Below are positions 26,185-33,361 of a stretch of 34,338 nt of DNA, one piece after another. The notes beneath the pieces were generated by a model. That model was not told the DNA's origin and did not search any database. It saw only the letters and a list, made by a program, of their open reading frames with translations. A program made the position numbers and the translations under genes. The stretch lies in contig SXSC01000098.1 of NCBI GenBank assembly GCA_005792355.1, positions 1 through 34,338 on the forward strand, written 5' to 3'. Origin of the DNA: Opitutaceae bacterium (GTDB taxonomy: Bacteria; Verrucomicrobiota; Verrucomicrobiia; Opitutales; Opitutaceae). The first letter of the stretch is position 1. Every line of letters starts with the position of its first letter.

Positions 26185-27131
26185 GGGGAACCGCCGTGTT
26201 GCGCCCGGCGGAACTGCCGGCCACGCCGCATCCTGGCCTGCAGGAATTCAAACAGCGCGATCTCCAGCGGCTGATCCGTCGCGAGCTGGTGAAAACTCAC
26301 CCCGAGTTTCCGGCTGATCGCTCGCAGCGCCTCGCAGTGCGCCTCGAACTTCTTCATGTAGTCCGAACGCGCGAGCGCCGGATCGATGTACGTCGTGCGC
26401 GCCGATTCCACATCCTCGAACAACGCCGGTTGCTCCAGCCCGAGCTTGAACTCGGCCGGGTCTAGCACCTGGAAAATCGTCAGCTCATGCCCGCCCGCCG
26501 TCAACGCGATGAGGTTGCGCTCCAGCCGATCCAGTGGCGCGAGGAAATCGGAAATGAGCACCACCATTCCGCGCTTCCGAATCAGCGAGGTGATGCGCTC
26601 GAGCGGCGCCGTCAGGTCCGTCGCGCGTCCACCGCCCGGCCGCTCCAGGGCCAGCATCAACTGGCGCAGGTGCCCCGTGCGGTGCCGCGCCGGCAGGTAA
26701 TCGCGCACTTGTTCGTCGAAGGTCAGCAACCCGACAGCGTCACCCTGCAGGTGCAGAAAATACGCGAGCGTGGCGGCGAGCGTCGAGGCATAGTTGCTCT
26801 TCGTAAAACCACGTGAGCCGTAGTCCATCGATCGGCTCTGGTCAGCCAGCAGGTGCACGCGCAGATTCGTCTCGTCCTCGTATTTCTTGATGAAATAACG
26901 GTCGCTCCGCGCATAGACGCGCCAGTCAAGATACCGCGGATCATCGCCGGGCGTGTACTGGCGATACTCGGTGAATTCCACCGAGAATCCGTGGTACGGA
27001 CTGCGATGCATGCCGCTCCAAAACCCCTCGACCACCGCCCGCGCACGCAGTTCCAGACTGCGAATGCCCATCAACGCCTGGGGGTCGATGAGCTTCGCCG
27101 AGGCGATCGTGGAGTTGGCGACGGCGGACAT
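26181..27131 (-). CDS. DUF58 domain-containing protein
   Basis: The protein has 316 residues. It shows the DUF58 hallmark: GFSVEFTEYRQYTPGDDPRY followed by LDWRVYARSDRYFIKKYEDE, and then a degenerate VWA-like fold starting VHLLADQSRSMDYG. It has no membrane helix. DUF58 proteins are encoded next to MoxR ATPases nearly everywhere the pair occurs and are likely direct partners. The gene is the first of the tightly overlapping block (it overlaps the BatA-type gene by ATGA) but is separated from moxR by a 174-bp gap filled with heptamer repeats. An internal ATG (MGIRSLELRAR, residue 21) is an alternative start. No clear ribosome-binding site precedes 27131. Confidence 0.92.
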   Translation of the reverse strand: MSAVANSTIASAKLIDPQALMGIRSLELRARAVVEGFWSGMHRSPYHGFSVEFTEYRQYTPGDDPRYLDWRVYARSDRYFIKKYEDETNLRVHLLADQSRSMDYGSRGFTKSNYASTLAATLAYFLHLQGDAVGLLTFDEQVRDYLPARHRTGHLRQLMLALERPGGGRATDLTAPLERITSLIRKRGMVVLISDFLAPLDRLERNLIALTAGGHELTIFQVLDPAEFKLGLEQPALFEDVESARTTYIDPALARSDYMKKFEAHCEALRAISRKLGVSFHQLATDQPLEIALFEFLQARMRRGRQFRRAQHGGSP

Positions 27132-27155
27132 AGGTAGGGGGAGATAGTAATCAGT

Positions 27156-27232
27156 GGTCGGTAGTCCGTAGTCCGTGGTCCGTGGTCCGTAGTCCGTAGT
27201 CCGTGGTCCGTGGTCCGTTTTCCGTTTTCCGT
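27156..27232. repeat. tandem heptamer array (11 units), RGTCCGT type
   Basis: Eleven consecutive seven-base units run without interruption: GGTCGGT, AGTCCGT twice, GGTCCGT twice, AGTCCGT twice, GGTCCGT twice, TTTCCGT twice. The last four bases of nearly all units are CCGT; the first two vary as AG, GG or TT, and the variants come in pairs. The array fills most of the first half of the gap between moxR and the DUF58 gene. It is not a CRISPR array because there are no spacers. Confidence 0.92.
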
Positions 27233-27237
27233 GGTCG

Positions 27238-27300
27238 CAACTGCTTTCTGGTTACTGATGACTGCTTACTCCGCACTGGGGACTGATTGCCGATTACTGG
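27238..27300. repeat. degenerate heptamer array (9 units), NNACTGN type
   Basis: Reading in sevens from 27238 gives CAACTGC, TTTCTGG, TTACTGA, TGACTGC, TTACTCC, GCACTGG, GGACTGA, TTGCCGA, TTACTGG. Seven of nine units keep CTG or a one-base variant at positions 4-6. The period is the same as in the adjacent array, but the consensus differs and the register shifts by five bases. It ends five bases before the stop codon of moxR. Confidence 0.8.
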
Positions 27301-27305
27301 CCGTC

Positions 27306-28364
27306 TCAGCTCTTCCCCGGCGTCTTCGTGCCCGCGAGCAGGCGCTTGATCACTTCGTCGATCCGGATGCCTTCTGCTTCCGCCCGATAATTCAACAGAA
27401 TGCGATGGCGCAACGCCGGGACGGCCAGCGCCTGGATATCCTCGATGGTAACATGCGCCCGCCCCCGCAGGAGGGCGCGCGCCTTCGCGCCAAGAATCAG
27501 GAATTGCCCGGCGCGGGTACCTGCTCCCCAGCTCACCCATTCGTTGACATAAGCCGGCGTGCCCGGCTGATGCGGACGCGACGACGACGCGAGTTGCACC
27601 GCGTAACGCACCATCTCCTCGGCCACCGGCACGGTGCGCACGAGTTCATGGAACCGCAGCACGTCTTCACCGGAAAAGAGTGCGTCAATCGGGGCCGGAC
27701 GGCCGGCGGTGGTCTGGGTGACGACCTGCACCTCATCGGCCTCCGGCAAGTAATCCATCACCACATTAAACATGAAACGATCGAGCTGGGCCTCGGGCAA
27801 CGGATAGGTACCCTCCATCTCGATTGGATTCTGCGTGGCGAGCACGAAAAACGGCTCCTGCAGCGCGTGGCGCACGCCGGACGCCGTGACCTGATGCTCC
27901 TGCATCGCCTCGAGCAACGCGGCCTGGGTCTTCGGCGGCGTCCGGTTGATCTCGTCGGCGAGGACCATGTTCGCGAACACCGGCCCGCGTACAAAGGTGA
28001 GCTTGCGCCCGCCCACACCGTCGTCCTGCAAAATTTCCGTGCCCGTGATGTCGGCCGGCATGAGGTCGGGCGTGAATTGGATGCGGGAGAACTTGAGATG
28101 AAAGACCTGTGCGATGGATTTCACCAACAGCGTCTTCGCCAGCCCGGGTGCGCCAGTGATGAGGCAATGGCCGCCGGCCATGAGTGCGACGAGGATTTGC
28201 TCGATCACCTCGCGCTGGCCCACAATTACCTTGGCGAGTTCCGCCTCGATGCGCGTCCGCCCGGCGATCAGGCGCTCGGCCGTGGCGCGATCTGCGGCAA
28301 AGCCCGTGGCCGGAGCGGCAGGCGGAATGACGGGAGGCGGGGTGGATTCGGCAGGAATGCTCAT
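27306..28364 (-). CDS. MoxR family AAA+ ATPase
   Basis: The protein has 352 residues. Walker A is GAPGLAKT (residues 71-78, the MoxR form), Walker B VLADEIN (134-140), sensor 1 lies in ATQNPIE (Asn178), and a conserved arginine follows in LDRF. The C-terminal lid domain contains VTIEDIQALAVPALRHRI, as in the family. The ATG at 28364 is chosen because upstream codons are translated repeat sequence (WSYCPVVQWSC-like) unrelated to the family. MoxR ATPases form cytoplasmic hexamers that remodel VWA-domain partners; those partners are encoded directly downstream. The gene is flanked on both sides by tandem-repeat arrays, and no Shine-Dalgarno sequence lies before its start. Confidence 0.96.
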   Translation of the reverse strand: MSIPAESTPPPVIPPAAPATGFAADRATAERLIAGRTRIEAELAKVIVGQREVIEQILVALMAGGHCLITGAPGLAKTLLVKSIAQVFHLKFSRIQFTPDLMPADITGTEILQDDGVGGRKLTFVRGPVFANMVLADEINRTPPKTQAALLEAMQEHQVTASGVRHALQEPFFVLATQNPIEMEGTYPLPEAQLDRFMFNVVMDYLPEADEVQVVTQTTAGRPAPIDALFSGEDVLRFHELVRTVPVAEEMVRYAVQLASSSRPHQPGTPAYVNEWVSWGAGTRAGQFLILGAKARALLRGRAHVTIEDIQALAVPALRHRILLNYRAEAEGIRIDEVIKRLLAGTKTPGKS

Positions 28365-28370
28365 GAAAAA

Positions 28371-28454
28371 TGGACTACGGACACCGGCCCACGGACGACT
28401 GGACGATTGGACGATTGGACCACAGGACCACTGGACGACAGGACAATAGGACCA
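28371..28454. repeat. heptamer/octamer array upstream of moxR, forward arm (CNGGACNA)
   Basis: Four seven-base units (TGGACTA, CGGACAC, CGGCCCA, CGGACGA) are followed by seven eight-base units (CTGGACGA, TTGGACGA, TTGGACCA, CAGGACCA, CTGGACGA, CAGGACAA, TAGGACCA). The GGAC core is in all but two-base variants. The array starts six bases beyond the moxR start codon, so it occupies the place of the ribosome-binding region. Confidence 0.88.
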
Positions 28455-28491
28455 GGAACGACTGAAGACCATTCCGGCAGGACGTGGACCA

Positions 28492-28555
28492 TTCTCCGGT
28501 GGTCCGGCAGTCCCGTAGTCCTGTAATCGCGTTGTCTCATTGTCTTGTTGTCTAT
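28492..28555. repeat. octamer array upstream of moxR, reverse arm (TNGTCCNG)
   Basis: Eight consecutive eight-base units: TTCTCCGG, TGGTCCGG, CAGTCCCG, TAGTCCTG, TAATCGCG, TTGTCTCA, TTGTCTTG, TTGTCTAT. The consensus TNGTCCNG is the reverse complement of the forward arm's CNGGACNA, so the two arms are in opposite orientation around a 37-bp centre (28455-28491). The array stops two bases before the stop codon of the upstream DUF4159 gene. Confidence 0.82.
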
Positions 28556-28557
28556 CA

Positions 28558-29562
28558 TCAGTGCGACATCAGGTAGAAAATCAGATTTACACCCAGCGGA
28601 TAGGAAATCTTTTCGGAAAAGGTCGCAAAATAATCGGCATGCTCAGCCTCGCGCTCCCAGCCATCGCTGATGTCGCTGTTATGAAATGCGATCACCATGA
28701 TGTGGCCGCGATCATCGTGCAACGCCCGGACGGTCATTTTTTCCGAGTCCGGTCCGCGGTCGATTTGGAGCGGGGCGGTGGGGTCATTGGGATTTCGCGC
28801 GCGATTCCAGAACTGCATCGTCGGCACCTGCAGCGATTGCATCGGCCCCTTGAGATCGTAAACACAATGAAATAGCGGGTGGTCCATTTCCAGATTGGTC
28901 CACGACCGTTCAGGCAGCACCTTCTTCATCTGGGCCTCAAAGCCAGCCCACTCGACCGAATTCCAAAAATCGATGATCACCAGCGTCCCGCCCGCGAGCA
29001 GGTACTTCCGCAGGTTCGCGATCTCGGCTTCGCGCAACTGCATGTAACCCGGATGCGACATGAACAGGAACGGATAGTGGTTTAGGTCAGACTCGTTGAG
29101 CCGCATCACCCGGCCGTCGGGATCGGCTCGGATTGAGGTGATCTGTTGGAGCCGATAGGAGAGATTCAGGTCGGCATCCGGAAAATCGACCCACCAGCCA
29201 ATGCTTCGTCCGCGATGCATCCATGGCGAATTGGCCGTCGTCGGCCCCGCCTTGAACACCGCCCGGGCAAACGTGAAGACATCTTTCTCGAAGCCCTTGG
29301 GATTTGTCCACTCTGGCGTGCCCGTGCTGTGCGAATCGATCTCCCGCGCCGTCCGCACCGCGTTCTCGTCGATGACCCCGCTGCCCTCGGTCCGCACGTA
29401 GGAAGGTCCGGAGTCGGACTCGTTGCCCCAACGCACCGGTGCTGACGCGCCCGGACCGCGCGGCCCCGGCTGGGCGCTCGCCGTCGCTCCCGCCGCAAAA
29501 CCCACGGCCAGAGCAAAGGTCGCGCGCACGACACCGAGGAAAAATCGCTCAGATCGTTCCAC
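28558..29562 (-). CDS. DUF4159 domain-containing exported protein (copy B)
   Basis: About 334 residues from a GTG at 29562. This start places a signal peptide (FFLGVVRATFALAVGFAAGA, then TASAQ) at the N-terminus. A longer frame from ATG 29772 exists, two bases after the preceding stop, but its first 70 codons translate a REP-like palindrome pair and carry no family similarity, so it is less likely. The mature part contains SHSTGTPEWTNPKGFEKDVF, then LNLSYRLQQITS, the LRKYLLAGGTLVIIDFWNSV strand and WEREAEHADYFATFSEKISY near the end. All of these match the neighbouring copy A. The DUF4159 fold is GATase-like and commonly accompanies MoxR operons. Predicted periplasmic. Confidence 0.82.
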   Translation of the reverse strand: MERSERFFLGVVRATFALAVGFAAGATASAQPGPRGPGASAPVRWGNESDSGPSYVRTEGSGVIDENAVRTAREIDSHSTGTPEWTNPKGFEKDVFTFARAVFKAGPTTANSPWMHRGRSIGWWVDFPDADLNLSYRLQQITSIRADPDGRVMRLNESDLNHYPFLFMSHPGYMQLREAEIANLRKYLLAGGTLVIIDFWNSVEWAGFEAQMKKVLPERSWTNLEMDHPLFHCVYDLKGPMQSLQVPTMQFWNRARNPNDPTAPLQIDRGPDSEKMTVRALHDDRGHIMVIAFHNSDISDGWEREAEHADYFATFSEKISYPLGVNLIFYLMSH

Positions 29563-29597
29563 CTTGCCGCAGCCGGCGTCGATTTCGATCGTACCTT

Positions 29598-29673
29598 CAG
29601 GAGCGGCGGTTGCCGAACCGCCGAAGAACCGTCGGCCGGCCGTCGCTGGGCGGTTGGGCAACCGCCCCTCCTG
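29598..29673. repeat. inverted pair of REP-like palindromes
   Basis: Two hairpins, CGGCGGTT-GCCG-AACCGCCG (29604-29623) and GGGCGGTT-GGGC-AACCGCCC (29648-29667), are bounded by CAGGAG (29598-29603) and its reverse complement CTCCTG (29668-29673), with a CGGCCGGCCG palindrome near the centre. Written in the same orientation, the two units are the same element with paired changes: the outer stem base is C-G in one and G-C in the other. This looks like a BIME, that is, two REP sequences in opposite orientation. It lies in the gap between the two DUF4159 genes. Confidence 0.85.
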
Positions 29674-29774
29674 CAGCGCCGTCATTCGTGCCGTCCTGCC
29701 AGGCCTCCGAATTACGATGTCGGCACATGCTGGGTCAAGGACCCCGGAGTTGAAGGTGCGGGCTGGCTTCATGC

Positions 29775-30686
29775 TTAGTGCGTCATCGCGTAGAAGACCA
29801 CGTTGATGCCGAGCGGATACGCGATCCTTTCGGAGAAATTCTTGAAATAATACTCGTACTCACCCTCGCGCTCCCAGCCATCGCCGTTGTCGGTGTTGTG
29901 CGCCGCAAATACCATCATCCGACCCTTGTCATCGTGAATCGCCTGATGATGCACCGTCTGCGTGTCGCCATCATGGTGCTCCTCCCAGGTGACACCCGTG
30001 CGCTGGCTCGACTCACCGGTGTAGACGTTGGGCACCTGGCCCTTGGACTTGATTTGGAAAACACAGCTGTAGAGCGGGTGGTCGAGGGACATCTCCGCGA
30101 AACCACGATCGGGAAACACCCGCTTCATCTCCCGCTCGACATTCTGCCAGGCCGAGTCGCCCCAGAAATCGTCAAACATGAGAAACCCGCCGTTCAGCAG
30201 ATATTTTCTGAGCGCGGCCACCTCGAGTTCGGAAAAACTCAGCGCGCCGGGCTCCACGACGTAGATCCAAGGGTGCTCCCCGAGATCCGCATCGGTTAAC
30301 TCGACGATGCGGCCGTCGGGGCTGCACTTCATCGAGGTCATCTGCTGGAGCCGGTACGAGAGGTTGAGGTCGCTGTCCGGCAGGTCGGTTGCCCAACCGC
30401 CACCGCGCCGCCGGTAATATCCGCCGCCATTGCCCCCGGTGTTGTAGCGAATCCGGGTAAAGGTGAATACGTCCTTCTCGAATCCCGGCGGGTTCGTCCA
30501 CTCGGGGGTTCCCGTGCTGTGGGAGGGAATTTCACGCGCGGTACGGGCACTCCCATCACTCCCGCTCTCCCGGCTGCCACCGAAACCACCGTATCCCCCG
30601 CCCCGACCACCGCGCCCCGGCGGCCGCTGCGCCATGACCGAATCGGCGAGCACCAGTAAAACTAAAATCAGACCGGCGGTTTTCAT
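29775..30686 (-). CDS. DUF4159 domain-containing exported protein (copy A)
   Basis: The protein has 303 residues with a signal peptide MKTAGLILVLLVLADSVMA, then a Gly/Arg-rich stretch (RPPGRGGRGGGYGGFGGS). The DUF4159 domain follows: SHSTGTPEWTNPPGFEKDVF, LNLSYRLQQMTS, LRKYLLNGGFLMFDDFWGDS, AIHDDKGRMMVFAAHNTDNG and WEREGEYEYYFKNFSERIAY. It is a clear paralogue of the next gene, which shows that the pair arose by duplication. The start overlaps the stop of the TPR/peptidase gene (ATGA at 30683-30686). It is probably periplasmic or attached to the membrane complex encoded downstream. Confidence 0.9.
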   Translation of the reverse strand: MKTAGLILVLLVLADSVMAQRPPGRGGRGGGYGGFGGSRESGSDGSARTAREIPSHSTGTPEWTNPPGFEKDVFTFTRIRYNTGGNGGGYYRRRGGGWATDLPDSDLNLSYRLQQMTSMKCSPDGRIVELTDADLGEHPWIYVVEPGALSFSELEVAALRKYLLNGGFLMFDDFWGDSAWQNVEREMKRVFPDRGFAEMSLDHPLYSCVFQIKSKGQVPNVYTGESSQRTGVTWEEHHDGDTQTVHHQAIHDDKGRMMVFAAHNTDNGDGWEREGEYEYYFKNFSERIAYPLGINVVFYAMTH

Positions 30687-33325
30687 TCGGTTTTTTTCGT
30701 CGGCAGCAGATTTTCGACCGGCGCGGCTCCCGGCCCCGCTTCAAGTCGCACCCGGCTGATCTCCCGCAGCAATTGCAAGGCCGCCCGATAACGCGGCGTT
30801 TCCTCCAGCGCGAGCAGCAGGTGGCGCCGCGCTTCGGACGAATCACCCCGCCGGTGCAGCAGACGCGCCAGTTCATAATGCGCATCAGACCGCTCCGGCA
30901 CGTCGAGCTGGATCAACGTGCGCCACGCCACCACCGCACCCGAATCGTCGCCGAGCCCCGCGGCGGCCTGGGCAAGATAACGATACGGCGGGGGCACCAG
31001 CGGATTGACGGACAGATATCGCTCGGAGTTTCGCGCCACGGTCGGCCAGTCCTTTTCCGCCGCCGCCAGTTCCATCAGGCGCAGATATCCCTCGGTGGCC
31101 TCATCGTCGACCTCGACCCATTTTCGCAACACCGCCAACTCACCCGCCTGGTCCTTGAGGTTCCGCAGCACCGTCACCAACGTTCCGTAGGACGACTCTC
31201 CCCCTTTCTGTTGCGGATAAAGCTCGACCAGCCGCTCCAGCGGCTTGCGCGCCTCGTCCCACTTCTTTTCGCCGACGAGGCGCTGTGCCTTCGTCCGCAG
31301 GAGCCAGTAGTTGTCGGGATGTTTCTTTTCAAACGTGGCCAGTTCGGTCGCGCCTTCCGCCAGAAACAGCTCCGCCTCGGGCCGATCCCAATGCAGGCCC
31401 GGCGCGAGCTGCTCCGCCCGCTCCTGCGCGTAAGCCGCAAAGTCCTTCTCCAACTTGTCGAGCGCGACGGTGTGCTGCGCGAGCGCCACATTGATCTCCG
31501 TGCCTTCCCGCAGGTCCAGCAGCACGCTTCGCAGCTTGTCGAGGCCGTGACGACCGATGATGAACTCCACCACCAGCGAAGACTGCAGGTAGGCAAACTG
31601 GAGATGCCGCGGCGATTTGGGCGAGAGAAAGGCCGCGCTCAATTTTCCGACCGGCACGAGATCCTTGCCCAGAATCATCTCCCGGTACTTCGGATCAATG
31701 CGCATCCCCCACGACGGGTTCGCCTGCCGCTCCTCGTAAACCGAAATGCCCTCGCTCAACCAACGCGGCATCTTGTTTTTCGTCATCTGCAGGGTCACCA
31801 CGTGGCAGAACTCATGCCAGAGCACCGACTCCCAATTGGTCGTGGAGGTGCTGGTCGCGGGACTGTTGGCGGTGACCACCCGGCCAAAACACACCCCGAG
31901 AAAACCCGCGACGTCCGGCAGGCCGAACGTCCGCACCGCGAAGTCCCGCTGATCGGCGAAGATCTCCACGTAGGTCGGCTTCGCCAACTCCACGCCATAC
32001 TTGGTGGCGAGCGTCTCCTTGGCCCGGCGCAACAACGCCACCACCCGCGGTCCGTAAACCGCGACCTCGGGCGCCGCCATGCGGATCACGAAATCGTCGC
32101 TCGTGAGCGCCGCGTACTTGTTCATCGTCTCCCGCAGCGTCACGAGGTTGAAGGCCTCGACGTCGTATTCGTCCTTCTCGTGGACTGCCTGGGCCAGCGC
32201 CCAGCCCTCCTTTTCCTCGCCCAGGCGCAGGAGATCATTGGCGAGCTGGGCCTTGGCCGGCAGATACTCCGGATCGAATTCCCGCGCCCGCCGCTGGTAC
32301 GCCGCACCCTCGGCAAAGCGGTACTTCGCCGAGAGTTTTTCGCCGATGAGGGAATCGACGCGCGGATTCGCCGCCCACGAACTCAGGGCGCGCTCCCGGG
32401 AAAACCGCTCCGCGACGGGATCGTTTTTCAGGTGCGCGATCACCGCGCGGTAGGCCCAGGCTTCCGGGTGCACGGGATTGGTGTCCACGATGTCCTCGAG
32501 CAACTTTGTCGCCTCATCGTAAGCTTCCCCCGCAATGTGGTGATCCACCAACTGCAGCTGCGTGGGCACGTGCCGCGCATTCACCTTCAAGGCCGCCTCC
32601 AGCGACTTTACCGCCACGGCCCGATCGCTGTCGGCGTATGCCCGCCCGCGCCCACTCAGCAAATCCGGATCTTCCGGCAACTGCTTGAGCCCTTCGTCAT
32701 ACGCGCGCGCCGCGAGCGCAAAATCGTGCTTCGCCATCGCCAGTTCGCCGCGGGCGAGGTAGACATCGCGTAATTTCGGGTCGGCCTTCTGGGCCGGGGC
32801 AAATACCTTGTCCAGGACCTCCTTGGGGTCGGCCCCCAGCATCAGGGCCGCCCGGCCATAGATGACGAGATCCGCCGGCGTACGGTACATCCAGATGCTG
32901 TCGCTGACCAAGCGGCGGATTTCATCCAGCCGCGCCGTCGCCTCCTCGGGTCGGCCGTTGGCAAACGCCACGTCCCGCGCGAGCCACCGCAACCGGATGC
33001 TGCGGGCATCCCGCCCGAGCGCTTCCTTCATGGCGACGTCCGCCTCGCCATTCCGCCCAACCGCCAGCAGCGCCCTCACCAGCAGCATCGACCACTCGGC
33101 GTTTCCCGTGCCGTCGCGCAGCTCTCCCCGGGCCTGCTTGATCACGGCGGCATGGTTGCCCGCGAGCAACCCGCGCTGCACCGCGGCCGGGTCCGCGGCC
33201 CCGGCGATCGTGGCCAGCGCGAGGCAGATCAACCCGGCCGTCCCGCGCCTCGCCCAGGCCTTCAAGCCGCGACGCGGCGGGAGCCACGAGGCTTCAGTCA
33301 AGGGAAAGGTCCGGAATCCAATCAT
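30683..33325 (-). CDS. TPR-rich exported protein with peptidase MA (HExxH) domain
   Basis: The predicted precursor has 880 residues. The ATG at 33325 gives a signal peptide with a long N-region (MIGFRTFPLTEASWLPPRRG) and the core GLICLALATIAGA; upstream codons are not protein-like. TPR repeats fill about residues 60-430 and again 600-870. Between them lies a gluzincin-type peptidase MA domain: WHEFCHVVTLQM supplies His504, Glu505 and His508, and PRWLSEGISVYEE supplies the third ligand Glu525. A preceding segment resembles the usual N-terminal half (VEIFADQRDFAVRTFGLPDV). It is the first gene of the MoxR operon and likely a periplasmic zinc metallopeptidase or binding platform; the substrate is unknown. 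Confidence 0.88.
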   Translation of the reverse strand: MIGFRTFPLTEASWLPPRRGLKAWARRGTAGLICLALATIAGAADPAAVQRGLLAGNHAAVIKQARGELRDGTGNAEWSMLLVRALLAVGRNGEADVAMKEALGRDARSIRLRWLARDVAFANGRPEEATARLDEIRRLVSDSIWMYRTPADLVIYGRAALMLGADPKEVLDKVFAPAQKADPKLRDVYLARGELAMAKHDFALAARAYDEGLKQLPEDPDLLSGRGRAYADSDRAVAVKSLEAALKVNARHVPTQLQLVDHHIAGEAYDEATKLLEDIVDTNPVHPEAWAYRAVIAHLKNDPVAERFSRERALSSWAANPRVDSLIGEKLSAKYRFAEGAAYQRRAREFDPEYLPAKAQLANDLLRLGEEKEGWALAQAVHEKDEYDVEAFNLVTLRETMNKYAALTSDDFVIRMAAPEVAVYGPRVVALLRRAKETLATKYGVELAKPTYVEIFADQRDFAVRTFGLPDVAGFLGVCFGRVVTANSPATSTSTTNWESVLWHEFCHVVTLQMTKNKMPRWLSEGISVYEERQANPSWGMRIDPKYREMILGKDLVPVGKLSAAFLSPKSPRHLQFAYLQSSLVVEFIIGRHGLDKLRSVLLDLREGTEINVALAQHTVALDKLEKDFAAYAQERAEQLAPGLHWDRPEAELFLAEGATELATFEKKHPDNYWLLRTKAQRLVGEKKWDEARKPLERLVELYPQQKGGESSYGTLVTVLRNLKDQAGELAVLRKWVEVDDEATEGYLRLMELAAAEKDWPTVARNSERYLSVNPLVPPPYRYLAQAAAGLGDDSGAVVAWRTLIQLDVPERSDAHYELARLLHRRGDSSEARRHLLLALEETPRYRAALQLLREISRVRLEAGPGAAPVENLLPTKKTE

Positions 33326-33340
33326 GCGAAATACGAGACG

Positions 33341-33361
33341 ATGGGTGGCGGGTAATGGGTG
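33341..33361. repeat. short heptamer tract upstream of the operon's first gene
   Basis: Three seven-base units, ATGGGTG, GCGGGTA, ATGGGTG, begin 15 bases before the start codon at 33325 (on the other strand). The period matches the longer arrays around moxR, but the consensus is different. It is too short to be certain. Confidence 0.5.

Noticed and set aside
27151..28526. Protein extensions reading through the repeat tracts (Thr-Thr-Asp or Asp-Asp-Trp repeats)
   Set aside because: They arise from translating the heptamer/octamer arrays. The MoxR and DUF58 starts lie inside the conserved part of those proteins.
27156..28555. CRISPR array
   Set aside because: The repeats are 7-8 bases, contiguous and without spacers, and no cas genes are near.
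30773..32773. 666-codon plus-strand open frame
   Set aside because: It is the mirror of the TPR/peptidase MA gene; the minus strand holds the HExxH and TPR motifs.
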